Shown here: positions 45,430 to 54,545 of the stretch, in pieces
Layout: each line of letters starts with the position of its first letter
Position numbering within the stretch: position 1 is the first letter of the stretch
DNA from: an uncultured Sphingomonadaceae bacterium
Lineage (GTDB): Bacteria > Pseudomonadota > Alphaproteobacteria > Sphingomonadales > Sphingomonadaceae
DNA: 64,000 bases
Direction of reading: 5' to 3'
Assembly (NCBI GenBank): GCA_947504025.1
Contig: CANNFX010000002.1
Location: 186,001-250,000, forward strand
The notes under the pieces: model-generated
Seen by the model: the letters and a program-made list of their open reading frames with translations, nothing else
What the model was told of the DNA's origin: nothing
Databases searched by the model: none
Program-made: the position numbers and the translations under genes

Positions 45430-47217
45430 TCAGTGCGAATGGCGAGGCGGTTTACTGCGGATGTTGCGATATTTTAGCATGTCCGAAAAGACAGCACCTT
45501 GGTCGAGCTCGTTGACCTGCGAGCGGTATAGTTCCTGCCAGTAGGTTTGCGATTCGGGGACCGCGAATTCGCATTCTTGCAACCGGCGCTGAAGTTCTTC
45601 GTCGCCGATCAGCAGGTCGACCCGCCTACTGCTTAAATCAATCCGCACGATGTCGTTATCTTTTACAATAGCGAGCCCACCACCGCTCGCCGCCTCTGGT
45701 GAGACATTGAGGATGGACGGGGCACCTGACGTTCCACTTTGCCTACCGTCACCCATTGTAGGCAGTTCATCGATCCCCTGCTCGAGCAGATATGCCGGAG
45801 GCTGCATGTTCACAACTTCGGCAGAGCCGGGATAGCCCTTAGGGCCGGTACCGCGCATAACCAGAATGCAATTTGAATCGATTGCTAACGCTGGATCGTC
45901 AATACGTGAGTGGTAATCCTCAGGTCCTTCGAAGACTACAACGCGTGCTTCGAATGCGTCTGGGGATTGGGGATCAGATAGATAGCGTTTGCGGAAGCCT
46001 TCACCGATGGCGCTCACTTTGAGGATAGCTGAGCGGAATATGTTTCCGCTCAGAATTAGAAAACCTGCGGTTTCTGCCACTGGATTATCCACAGTGCGAA
46101 TGACCCGGCGGTCGGCACATTCCGCGCCTTTTAGATCTTCAGCCACTGTGTTGCCGGTAACAGTAACAGTTTGATCTTTCAGTAACCCGGCGCGCAGCAG
46201 TTCAGACATAACAGCCGGTACACCGCCCGCCTGATGATACTCTTCGCACAGATATTCGCCGACCGGCTGGCAGTTGACGATCTGAGGAACATGCGCGCCT
46301 TGGTTTTGCCAGTCGTCCATGTCCAGTGGCACGCCAATATGCGCTGCAATCGCGTTGATATGGACAGGTGCGTTGGACGATCCGCCGATGGCCGCACAAG
46401 TCACGATCGCATTTACAAAGGCGTCTTTGGTCAGAATGTCGGACGGACGCAGATCTTCCCAGACCATATCGACAATCCGTTTGCCAGTTGCATAGGCCAT
46501 CTGTTGCCGCTCGCGGTAGGGTGCCGGAATGGCGGCACAGCCTGGTAACATCATGCCCAGGGCCTCAGCCAGCCCGTTCATCGTCGAGGCGGTGCCCATC
46601 GTGTTGCAATGCCCGGTGGAAGGGGCCGACGCGGCGGCCATATCCATGAAGCCATCATAGTCGATCTCACCCTTGGCCAGCAGCTTGCGTGCCTCCCAGA
46701 TCGCTGTTCCCGACCCGACACAGCGGCCCTTATAATTACCATTGAGCATCGGCCCGACATTGAGCGCAATAGCGGGCAAATCCACGCTTGCTGCACCCAT
46801 CAGCAACGCCGGTGTGGTTTTGTCACAGCCCGTGGTGAGCACTACAGCGTCGAGAGGATAGCCGTGAAGTATCTCAATCAGCGACATGCATTGGAGATTT
46901 CGATCGAGTGCGGCAGTGGGGCGCCGACCGGTTTCCTGAATTGGATGGACCGGGAATTCTATCCCGATGCCACCTGCGTCACGGATGCCATCTTTGATTC
47001 TTTGAGCCAGCTCCAGATGATGGCGATTACATGGAACGAGGTCTGACCCTGTTTGGGCAATGCCAATGATTGGCTTGCCAGCACGCAATTCGTCCATGGT
47101 CAGTCCAAAATTGAGATAGCGCTCAAGATAGAGTGCCGTCATCCCCGGATCGTCCGGGTTATCGAACCATTCTCGGCTGCGCAGTTGGGCGGCCGTGATT
47201 GCGGGCTTCTTCGTCAC
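45430..47217 (-). CDS. IlvD/Edd-family sugar-acid dehydratase
   Basis: The 595-aa protein starts at GTG 47217, overlapping the aldolase stop. Iron-sulfur Cys residues lie in TTGCDKTTPALLMGA and STGHCNTMGTAST. The length and the ending region match L-arabonate/D-xylonate/D-galactonate dehydratases rather than IlvD for branched-chain amino acids. It is expected to turn galactonate into 2-keto-3-deoxygalactonate. Sugar stereochemistry cannot be read from the sequence. Confidence 0.9.
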   Translation of the reverse strand: MTKKPAITAAQLRSREWFDNPDDPGMTALYLERYLNFGLTMDELRAGKPIIGIAQTGSDLVPCNRHHLELAQRIKDGIRDAGGIGIEFPVHPIQETGRRPTAALDRNLQCMSLIEILHGYPLDAVVLTTGCDKTTPALLMGAASVDLPAIALNVGPMLNGNYKGRCVGSGTAIWEARKLLAKGEIDYDGFMDMAAASAPSTGHCNTMGTASTMNGLAEALGMMLPGCAAIPAPYRERQQMAYATGKRIVDMVWEDLRPSDILTKDAFVNAIVTCAAIGGSSNAPVHINAIAAHIGVPLDMDDWQNQGAHVPQIVNCQPVGEYLCEEYHQAGGVPAVMSELLRAGLLKDQTVTVTGNTVAEDLKGAECADRRVIRTVDNPVAETAGFLILSGNIFRSAILKVSAIGEGFRKRYLSDPQSPDAFEARVVVFEGPEDYHSRIDDPALAIDSNCILVMRGTGPKGYPGSAEVVNMQPPAYLLEQGIDELPTMGDGRQSGTSGAPSILNVSPEAASGGGLAIVKDNDIVRIDLSSRRVDLLIGDEELQRRLQECEFAVPESQTYWQELYRSQVNELDQGAVFSDMLKYRNIRSKPPRHSH

Positions 47218-47858
47218 GCTGCGACTCTCGCTTCCTGATAAGCCTTCACCAAACTGCGGGCATCACGTTCAATGTCAGCCAAGGGCTTTCCGGGTTTATA
47301 GACGGAACCACCAAAGCCAAATCCCGTCGCACCGGCCTGAAGATACTCCTTCATATTGCCCGCATTGATGCCGCCCACCACATAGATGGGGGTTTCTGGA
47401 GGCAAAACGGCACGAACCGCCCGAATAACGGCTGGCGTTACCAGTTCGGCCGGGAATATCTTTAGGCCACTTGCCCCTGCTTCGAGCGCAGCGAACATTT
47501 CCGTTGGGGTCATCACACCTGGTAATGCAGCCATTTTTCTCGACGTGGCGGCAGCAACGACTGCGGAGCTGAAATTGGGCGAAACAACAAGACGGGCGCC
47601 AGCCTTTTCGGCTGCTTCCACTTGATCCACGCCGGTAACGGTGCCGACACCGAGTAGTATATCTGATCCGCAGGCTTCATGGATAGCGGCGACACTATCC
47701 AGCGGAGCGGAGGAATTCATTGTTACTTCAATGATTTCAAATCCGCCTGCGACAATGGCCTTCGCGACATCTGCCGATTCGGAGGGCGTGACCCCGCGCA
47801 ATATCGCGAAAAGCGGTATGCTGGCAGCCAGTTGTAAATTTGAGTCGTCCATTGTCAT
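47214..47858 (-). CDS. dgoA: 2-dehydro-3-deoxy-6-phosphogalactonate aldolase
   Basis: The 214-aa class I aldolase cleaves KDPGal to pyruvate and glyceraldehyde 3-phosphate. It begins IPLFAILRGVTPSE, like DgoA (LIAILRGITP), and the Schiff-base Lys is in EAGASGLKIFPAE. The C-terminal YVVGGINAGNMKEYLQAGATGFGFG also follows DgoA more than Eda. It shares an operon with the dehydratase and diverges from an SSS symporter gene. Confidence 0.9.
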   Translation of the reverse strand: MTMDDSNLQLAASIPLFAILRGVTPSESADVAKAIVAGGFEIIEVTMNSSAPLDSVAAIHEACGSDILLGVGTVTGVDQVEAAEKAGARLVVSPNFSSAVVAAATSRKMAALPGVMTPTEMFAALEAGASGLKIFPAELVTPAVIRAVRAVLPPETPIYVVGGINAGNMKEYLQAGATGFGFGGSVYKPGKPLADIERDARSLVKAYQEARVAA

Positions 47859-47908
47859 CGCCTTGAAATCGATCCGGTATCGGTGCGTTCAAGAATGTCT
47901 ATTGCGTA

Positions 47909-47921
47909 TTAATCATATAAA
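47909..47921. promoter_or_regulatory. Weak copy of the ATTAT-N3-ATAAT site
   Basis: TTAATCATATAAA agrees with ATTATCATATAAT at 10 of 13 positions and lies between the divergent aldolase and symporter genes. Confidence 0.4.
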
Positions 47922-47964
47922 TGCAATCTTCCATACGAGGATGAATTGAGAGGTAGAGTTAACT

Positions 47965-49590
47965 GTGCAACTTGCAACAATCGATATCGTCGTAATCGCG
48001 GTTTATGCCGTGTTTATTTTTGGCCTGGCCCAATATGTCAGCCGCGAAAAAGCGGGGCATGTCAAAGATAGCTCCGACTACTTCCTCGCATCGAAGAGCC
48101 TTCCATGGTGGGCGATCGGCGCTTCGCTGATTGCTGCCAATATTTCAGCCGAGCAGATCATTGGCATGTCGGGATCAGGCTATGCGATTGGTCTTGCCAT
48201 CGCTTCATACGAATGGATGGCGGCGATTACTCTGTTGATCGTCGGAAAGTTCTTCCTGCCGATCTTCCTAAAGAACCGCATTTATACGATGCCGCAGTTC
48301 CTTGCGCAGCGTTACGGCCCGACAATCCGCACGCTGATGGCGATTTTCTGGCTCGCCTTGTATATCTTCGTGAACTTGACTTCAATTTTGTGGCTTGGCT
48401 CGCTTGCGATCACCACTGTTGCCGGCATTGATCAGGATATTGCGCTTGTTGCGCTGGCTGCATTCGCCTTGCTTTATCAAATATATGGCGGGTTAAAGGC
48501 TGTTGCATTCACCGATATCGTGCAGGTTACGTTGCTTGTCCTAGGCGGACTAATGATCAGCTTCATAACATTGAGCGAAATTGGCGGTGATGCCGGGGTC
48601 ATAGGCGGCTTCACACGTATGACGACCGAATTGCCGGGCAAGTTTGATATGATCCTTGCGCCTGACAACCCGTTCTACAAAGATCTTCCCGGCTTATCCG
48701 TTTTGATCGGCGGCATGTGGATTGCTAACCTCGCTTACTGGGGCTTCAACCAATATATCATTCAGCGTGCTCTGGCGGCCAAGAGCTTGCCCGAAGCGCA
48801 GAAGGGGCTGGTCTTCGCGGCCTTTCTCAAACTGCTAATGCCTGTAATCATTGTGCTGCCGGGTATTGCCGCAGTGATATTGGCCCCGGACCTTGATCGG
48901 CCTGATCAGGCGTATCCGTCGATGATGCGTATGTTGCCAGCCGGTATCCTCGGGCTCGTCTTTGCAGCGTTGATAGCTGCGGTGATCGGGACAATTGCCT
49001 CGATGATCAATTCGATCTCCACGATTTTCACGTTGGATCTCTACGCGAAGTTTACCGGCCGCCGCAGCCGCGCTGAAGACGAACCCGATGGCGCCGAGCA
49101 AACTGCTGGGGATGTATCGCTCCCCGACAATGAAAAGCATCTTGTTCTTGTCGGGCGCGTAACGGCAGTAGTGGCAATCCTAATAGCCATATTCACTGCG
49201 CGGCCCCTGCTCGGGGAATCCGATCAAGCCTTCCAGTTCATTCAGGAGTTCTCCGGTTTCTTCACGCCCGGCATTACAGTAATATTCCTGCTGGGTATGT
49301 TCTGGAAAAAGGCGAGTGAAGCAGGTGCGATCGGTGCCGCAGTTGCATCAGTCATTCTTTCATATCTGTTGAAAGCGTACTGGCCGGAGCTACCCTTCTT
49401 AGATCGGATGGGCATCGTATTCCTCGCCGCTCTCGCGATTGCAGTGGTCCTGTCTTACATTTTTCCGGCCGCTGCTGACCGCGATCGGATAACGACAGAG
49501 GGCGTTTCTTACCGGACGACCATTGGCTTTAATGTCGCTGGTTTCGCTGTCATAGCTATCCTAATTGCGCTTTATACAACTTGGTGGTGA
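47965..49590 (+). CDS. SSS-family sodium:sugar symporter
   Basis: GTG 47965 is preceded by GAGAGG and gives 541 aa with about 13 spans. SSS motifs are YFLASKSLPWWAIGASLIAANISAEQIIGMSGSGY and QAKIYGGLKAVAFTDIVQ-like region (YQIYGGLKAVAFTDIVQVTLL). The SGLT-like subgroup imports hexoses, so galactose is a likely substrate. It heads an operon with the lactonase and the FadR-type regulator. Confidence 0.93.
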   Translation: MQLATIDIVVIAVYAVFIFGLAQYVSREKAGHVKDSSDYFLASKSLPWWAIGASLIAANISAEQIIGMSGSGYAIGLAIASYEWMAAITLLIVGKFFLPIFLKNRIYTMPQFLAQRYGPTIRTLMAIFWLALYIFVNLTSILWLGSLAITTVAGIDQDIALVALAAFALLYQIYGGLKAVAFTDIVQVTLLVLGGLMISFITLSEIGGDAGVIGGFTRMTTELPGKFDMILAPDNPFYKDLPGLSVLIGGMWIANLAYWGFNQYIIQRALAAKSLPEAQKGLVFAAFLKLLMPVIIVLPGIAAVILAPDLDRPDQAYPSMMRMLPAGILGLVFAALIAAVIGTIASMINSISTIFTLDLYAKFTGRRSRAEDEPDGAEQTAGDVSLPDNEKHLVLVGRVTAVVAILIAIFTARPLLGESDQAFQFIQEFSGFFTPGITVIFLLGMFWKKASEAGAIGAAVASVILSYLLKAYWPELPFLDRMGIVFLAALAIAVVLSYIFPAAADRDRITTEGVSYRTTIGFNVAGFAVIAILIALYTTWW

Positions 49591-49594
49591 ACTT

Positions 49595-50494
49595 GTGGTC
49601 AAACTGATTGGGGCAATCGATGTCAGTTGCACCTTGGGCGAGGGGCCTGTTTGGGATGATCGCCTTGATCGCTTGTGGTGGACCGATATCCAGGAGAGCC
49701 GTCTTCACTACTGGGATTGGTCAGAAAAGGTTGCACACTGCTTAGATTTGCCAGAACGCTTGGGCTCGCTCGGCCTGACAAGCGATCCAGACTGGCTCGT
49801 TTGTGCCTTTGCTTCGGGTTTTGCTTTGTTCCAGCCAGCCACTGGCACAGTCCGATGGCTTGAGCGGCCAGAAGAGAATTACCGCGGGATACGGTTCAAC
49901 GATGGACGGATCGATCGGGCAGGGCGTTTCTGGGCGGGCACAATGGTGGAGGATCAAGACAAGGCAGATACGGCGAGTGGTAGCCTGTACATGCTTGATC
50001 ACAGCGGACGAACGCACCGCCATTTTGATGGGGTATCTATCGCCAACAGCCTCTGTTTTTCGAATGACGGCCAAACGCTCTATTTCGCCGACACTCCGAC
50101 GCGCGTCATCCGATCTTATGACGTTCCTTCAGGATTGGAGATCGGAGAGCCAGAGGTATTTGCGGAAACCAGTGGCCCGGGATGGCCAGACGGCTCTGAC
50201 ATTGATGCGGAGAATTGCCTTTGGAATGCGGAATGGGGCGCATCGCGCCTGACACGATATAACTCCGATGGATCAGTTAGGGAGACTGTAGATTTGCCGG
50301 TCTCCCAGCCGACGTGCGTTGCCTTTGGCGGGCCCAAATTGGACCATCTTTTTGTCACTAGCGCGCGCGAAGGGCTGTCTGCCGGGACACTTGCGTCGCA
50401 GCCTGAAGCGGGCAAGGTGCTGATCTTGAAAACTGGGGCCACGGGCTTGCCTGCAGTCAGGCTTCCCGTGAGCGGGTTAGAGGAGTTGTATTGA
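49595..50494 (+). CDS. SMP-30/gluconolactonase family lactonase
   Basis: GTG 49595, four bases past the symporter stop, gives 299 aa. The six-bladed propeller family marks are CTLGEGPVWDDRLDRLWWTDI (metal-binding Glu), RFNDGRIDRAGRFWAGTM (Asn/Asp ligands), SIANSLCFSNDGQTLYFADT and WPDGSDIDAENCLWNAEWG. It would hydrolyse galactonolactone to galactonate. The TGA overlaps the regulator start. Confidence 0.93.
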   Translation: MVKLIGAIDVSCTLGEGPVWDDRLDRLWWTDIQESRLHYWDWSEKVAHCLDLPERLGSLGLTSDPDWLVCAFASGFALFQPATGTVRWLERPEENYRGIRFNDGRIDRAGRFWAGTMVEDQDKADTASGSLYMLDHSGRTHRHFDGVSIANSLCFSNDGQTLYFADTPTRVIRSYDVPSGLEIGEPEVFAETSGPGWPDGSDIDAENCLWNAEWGASRLTRYNSDGSVRETVDLPVSQPTCVAFGGPKLDHLFVTSAREGLSAGTLASQPEAGKVLILKTGATGLPAVRLPVSGLEELY

Positions 50495-51216
50495 TGAGGC
50501 GGCGCAAGGGCGAATATTCGAAAGGCAGCAATCTAACTGCCGGAATTACTGATCAATTGGGTAGAGCTATCGTCGCCGGCGAATATCGTGGGCGCGGTTT
50601 TCCAATTGAGGCTGAGATTGCGGACCAGTTTCGTGCAAGCCGCAGTATCACGCGTGAAGCGATAAAGATGCTTACCGCCAAAGGTCTGATCACTTCACGG
50701 CCGCGCCACGGCACCAGTGTTGCGCCGGAAGCGAACTGGAATTTCCTTGATGCAGATGTTTTGCGCTGGATTTTGGATTCCGGGTTTTCTCTCGACCTTC
50801 TGGCCGAATTTACTGCGTTTCGTACAGCAATTGAACCGCAGGCCGCCGAGCTGGCGATCAAGCATGCGGATAGCGCTTCGATTGCACGTATCAACGAAGC
50901 TCTCCTCCGTATGGAGCTGGCCGAATCAACTCGCGGCAATATGCTGCAGGCGGACATCGATTTTCACGTTGCCATCCTGGAGGCGAGCGGAAACCGATTT
51001 ATGATTCAATGCCGCGATCTTGTCGCCACGGCGCTGAAGTTCAGTATTCAAATGACGAATTCAGAAAAGGGTGTGCCAGGGGCCGATATTGAGGCGCACC
51101 GAGCAATCGCCAACGCGATCACCGAAAGAGACGTTCAAGGCGCTACTCGTGCAACACGCGCAATACTGGAAGAGGCCGCCATGCTGATCGAGCGAGCGCG
51201 CGACGCAGCAAATTAA
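50494..51216 (+). CDS. GntR-family regulator, FadR subfamily
   Basis: ATG 50494 overlaps the lactonase stop; TTG 50491 is one codon earlier. The 240-aa product has a winged helix (IVAGEYRGRGFPIEAEIADQFRASRSITREAIKMLTAKGLI) and a helical FCD effector domain with DIDFHVAILEASGN and DIEAHRAIANAI (metal-binding Asp and His). E. coli DgoR, regulator of galactonate use, is in the same subfamily. It probably binds the ATTAT-N3-ATAAT sites in this locus. Confidence 0.92.
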   Translation: MRRRKGEYSKGSNLTAGITDQLGRAIVAGEYRGRGFPIEAEIADQFRASRSITREAIKMLTAKGLITSRPRHGTSVAPEANWNFLDADVLRWILDSGFSLDLLAEFTAFRTAIEPQAAELAIKHADSASIARINEALLRMELAESTRGNMLQADIDFHVAILEASGNRFMIQCRDLVATALKFSIQMTNSEKGVPGADIEAHRAIANAITERDVQGATRATRAILEEAAMLIERARDAAN

Positions 51217-51283
51217 TCCCGTAGCATCAAATCGATAGACCATCTGGCTAGAATGCTAAAAGCGGCTCAAAGGATAAGTTGAA

Positions 51284-52069
51284 ATGAATGGAGTTCTTGC
51301 AAAGAAGCGTGTCGTGGTGACCGGCGCTTCCTCTGGTATTGGAGCTGCCATAGCCCAAACAGCACTGCAGGAAGGGGCGCAGGTGGTGTTTCATGCGCTT
51401 GATCAGGCAGAACTCGTTCCTCTTGTTGAGCCGTATCCAGGACAGGCGATTTCTGTCGCATGTGACCTGTCTGACCCCGCTGCCGCAAAAACGATCTTCA
51501 CCGCAGCAAATGAGGCTTTCGGTGGAGTGGATTGCCTAGTGAACAGTGCCGGAATTTTCCCGCGCAGCACGATAGACACTGACGTCCTTTCGCAATTCGA
51601 CCCAGTCTTCCATATCAACGTTCGTGCACCGCTCCTGCTCTCGCAGGCGTTGATCCACCAATGCCGGGAGCGCGGTCAGGCGGGAACGATTGTCAATATC
51701 GGATCTATCAATGCTTATTGCGGGGCGGACCTTATCCTTATCTACTCGATGTCAAAGGGCGCTTTGATGACGATGACTCGCAATTTGGCGGATACTCATG
51801 GTGCGGAAGGTATTCGCGTCAACCAGTTAAACGTTGGTTGGACATTGACCGAGGGGGAGATCAGGACTCAGCGCGAGATGGGATCGCCCGACGATTGGCA
51901 CACGAAAATTGATACTGCCGGGGCTCCGCGAGGAACGCTTCTTATGCCTAGCGAAGTGGCCGAACATGCGGTGTTCTGGCTGTCTGATAAATCCGCTCCG
52001 GTAAACGGTGCGGTGTACGAAGTTGAGCAATACCCCGTAATCGGACGAAACCGGGCTGCCGGTAAGTAA
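51284..52069 (+). CDS. SDR-family oxidoreductase, candidate sugar dehydrogenase
   Basis: The 261-aa protein is a classical short-chain dehydrogenase: TGASSGIG at residues 13-20 (dinucleotide binding), NSAGIF, catalytic Ser in NIGSINAY, and YSMSK at about residue 153. It is last in the symporter-lactonase-regulator group, which makes galactose 1-dehydrogenase the best guess and would complete the oxidative route. L-fucose or another aldose is also possible. Confidence 0.88.
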   Translation: MNGVLAKKRVVVTGASSGIGAAIAQTALQEGAQVVFHALDQAELVPLVEPYPGQAISVACDLSDPAAAKTIFTAANEAFGGVDCLVNSAGIFPRSTIDTDVLSQFDPVFHINVRAPLLLSQALIHQCRERGQAGTIVNIGSINAYCGADLILIYSMSKGALMTMTRNLADTHGAEGIRVNQLNVGWTLTEGEIRTQREMGSPDDWHTKIDTAGAPRGTLLMPSEVAEHAVFWLSDKSAPVNGAVYEVEQYPVIGRNRAAGK

Positions 52070-52125
52070 GGCCAGCTGCCACCGTCTTATCACGGTGAAC
52101 AAGGCCGAACCTACCGGCTGGTTAT

Positions 52126-54213
52126 TTATCGCGGCAGTTCAGAATAATTTGGCTGCGCGTTGATGGTGTAGGTGTCGGACAGGGCGGTGCCGTTAGAATC
52201 GGCGGTGATTTCCAGGCGGTTATCACCTTGAACAAGGTCGACCTCCATCAGGAACTGTTTGCTATTTATGCCGGGGCCCATCTCGCCAACTGTTGCCCCG
52301 TTCAGGCGCAAGGTCGGAGCGCCAATATTTGAGTAAGCCTTGATCGTGAGTGTTCCGACGGGCGCGCGAACATTGCGCTTGCCAACCAGATGCAAAACGG
52401 GCTCCTTCGACCAATTGGCCTTGTACCAATAGAAGGCATCTTTCCGAGCTTTGCGATCATAACTTACCAAGCCTTTATGGTTCCGGCCGGCTATTCCGCC
52501 CCGGTTCCACATAGGAACTGCGAAATCAAACATGTTCCAAACATAGGAGCCCCAGATCGCGGGGTGCTTCTCGATCGTTGTCCAGGCGACTTCGTGGTAA
52601 CGTGTTTGATAGCCTTCGGGGAAGAATTGACCCAGCGCTGGCGGTTGAGTGATATCATCGCGGGATTGCTGTGCCGGATTCCCGCCTGCACCATATTCTG
52701 AAATTGAGATTTTCATGTGAGGCTTTTGGGAGTGGGTGGTCTTCAGCCAGCCGTCGAGAGCTTCGACTTTGCTGCCATACCAGCCCTGATAATTGTTGAA
52801 TCCCTGCAGGTCCGCCGCATTGTGGATAGGGATGTCGTAACTGGTGATGCGATTGCCAACTGTTACAGTGAGGCGATCAGGATCGAGCTGCTTGGCAAGC
52901 AGATGCAATCGTTTGGTCAGGTTAACCTGAGGCATCATTTCGTGCTTGCGGCCTTCGACAACTTCGTTGTGGAGACCCCAAACGAAAATTGATGGATGGT
53001 TATAGCTCTGCTTGATCAACTCCTCGAGCTGTTGCAGTGCATTGCCGTCGGCGCCGGGGTGGTATCCGTGAACAAATGGAATCTCAGCCCAGATCAGAAA
53101 CCCCATCTCGTCAGCAAGATCATACATATACTGATCCTGCTGATAATGAGCTAGGCGGATTGATGTTGCCCCCATCTCCGCGATCATATCCATATCGGCC
53201 TTATGCTCCTTGCGGGTCAGCGCATTGCCGAGATCCTGCCATTCCTGGTGGCGGTTGACGCCGTAGAGGCGGTAAGGTTTGCCGTTGAGGATAAAGCCCT
53301 TCTCATGATCAATTTCGAAACTACGAAATCCAATTCGGTCCCGAATTTGGTCGACAGGCTCGCCGTCGACTAAAAGGGTCGCTTCGATCGTATAGAGGTA
53401 GGGGTCGGGAATACCATTCCACAGGCGTGGCTGCGAAACAGATAAATCGGTGCTGAAGCGTTGATCGCCACCGGGATTAACAGTCAGTCTTTCCGACTTT
53501 TGAGCCACTTCACGACCCGCCTTGTCTAGCAGGCGGATTTGCAGAACAGCATGTGCGGGGAAATCGGTCGAATTTGAGAGAACGGTGGTCGAAGTGATGT
53601 CTGCATGCTTTGCAGAGACATTGCGTTGCTGGATATAGAGACCATTTGATCCGACATCATCAAGCGAGAAATGGACCGGCTGTGTCACTATCAGCGAGAC
53701 GTCGCGATATATCCCACCGAATATCCCGAAAAGGAAGTTATTGCGCGGGTATGAGAGCTGGATCTCATTGTTGACCTTGACCTTCAACTCGTTGCCGGAG
53801 GCCTTCAGGAAGCGTGTGACATCGATGCTAAAGGCTGAATAGGAACCAAGGTGCTCGCCTGCGAATTTCCCGTTAACGTAAATCGCGGCATATTGCCCCA
53901 CTCCGTTAAACTTCAGGAATGCCCGGGAGCCGTCCAATCCATCCGCCTCGGGAAGTGCGCGTTTGTACCACGACGTACCGTAGTTGACCTTTCTTCCAGA
54001 CTGTACGTCCTTGTTGTTCCAAGTGTGGGGCAGGTCGATCTGCTCCCATTTCAGATCTTCCTCGGGCGCAATCTCCATGTTGTCCCGGTCGTTGAAGAAG
54101 AACCACCCCTGATTGAGGTTGAGTTCTGAACGCGATTCGCGCGCGCTTGCCGGTGCAATAGTTATTAGCATGATCAGCACAAAATATATGCACTTGCGTA
54201 GTTGGGGCATCAT
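52126..54213 (-). CDS. Exported glycoside hydrolase family 2 enzyme, short form
   Basis: The 695-aa protein has a signal peptide (FVLIMLITIAPASARE) and the three-domain GH2 core: the jelly-roll domain (FLKFNGVGQYAAIYVNGKF), an Ig-like domain and a barrel with GFILNGKPYRLYGVNRHQEW. The acid/base Glu is in FVWGLHNEV (GLHNE in place of the common GNE, about residue 416) and the nucleophile Glu is in KISISEYGAG (about residue 505). Likely a beta-galactosidase-type exo-enzyme. It diverges from the TonB-dependent receptor across a 332-base promoter region. Confidence 0.92.
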   Translation of the reverse strand: MMPQLRKCIYFVLIMLITIAPASARESRSELNLNQGWFFFNDRDNMEIAPEEDLKWEQIDLPHTWNNKDVQSGRKVNYGTSWYKRALPEADGLDGSRAFLKFNGVGQYAAIYVNGKFAGEHLGSYSAFSIDVTRFLKASGNELKVKVNNEIQLSYPRNNFLFGIFGGIYRDVSLIVTQPVHFSLDDVGSNGLYIQQRNVSAKHADITSTTVLSNSTDFPAHAVLQIRLLDKAGREVAQKSERLTVNPGGDQRFSTDLSVSQPRLWNGIPDPYLYTIEATLLVDGEPVDQIRDRIGFRSFEIDHEKGFILNGKPYRLYGVNRHQEWQDLGNALTRKEHKADMDMIAEMGATSIRLAHYQQDQYMYDLADEMGFLIWAEIPFVHGYHPGADGNALQQLEELIKQSYNHPSIFVWGLHNEVVEGRKHEMMPQVNLTKRLHLLAKQLDPDRLTVTVGNRITSYDIPIHNAADLQGFNNYQGWYGSKVEALDGWLKTTHSQKPHMKISISEYGAGGNPAQQSRDDITQPPALGQFFPEGYQTRYHEVAWTTIEKHPAIWGSYVWNMFDFAVPMWNRGGIAGRNHKGLVSYDRKARKDAFYWYKANWSKEPVLHLVGKRNVRAPVGTLTIKAYSNIGAPTLRLNGATVGEMGPGINSKQFLMEVDLVQGDNRLEITADSNGTALSDTYTINAQPNYSELPR

Positions 54214-54405
54214 GGGTCCAATCGTAACATCCAGAGGTATTCAGCTTGATGCAGGCCATCAACTGGCATGCCTTGGGTATTGTAAATACGCTACACAAAT
54301 TGGCAAGCATGTTGGCTCGTCGGCGCTTAAGGGGCTGATTTTCAGAATTATTTAAGCATAATTGCGAACTTAAATCAACGCGACAATCGTGGAATCTGGT
54401 AAAAA

Positions 54406-54420
54406 TGTAGGAATTCTACA
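54406..54420. promoter_or_regulatory. TGTAG-N5-CTACA site, candidate RpiR operator
   Basis: TGTAGGAATTCTACA has perfect 5-bp arms. It resembles HexR-type RpiR sites (TGTARTWWWAYTACA). It lies 126 bases before the receptor start; an RpiR regulator is encoded at 60956. Similar sequences occur at 62749 and 62780. Confidence 0.5.
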
Positions 54421-54453
54421 GCTATCTGTTACAAAAAAGTTGCAACGCATCCA

Positions 54454-54466
54454 ATTCTCATATAAA
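54454..54466. promoter_or_regulatory. FadR-type site variant upstream of the TonB-dependent receptor
   Basis: ATTCTCATATAAA matches ATTATCATATAAT at 11 of 13 positions and lies 80 bases before the receptor start. A CCAATT...AATTGG inverted repeat (54451-54456, 54478-54483) encloses it. Confidence 0.45.
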
Positions 54467-54545
54467 TGCCCATTTGAAATTGGAACTGCATATATATTTG
54501 GCGCGCATCGCGAGCCTATGCGGCGGGATTAACAGGGAGGCGTAA

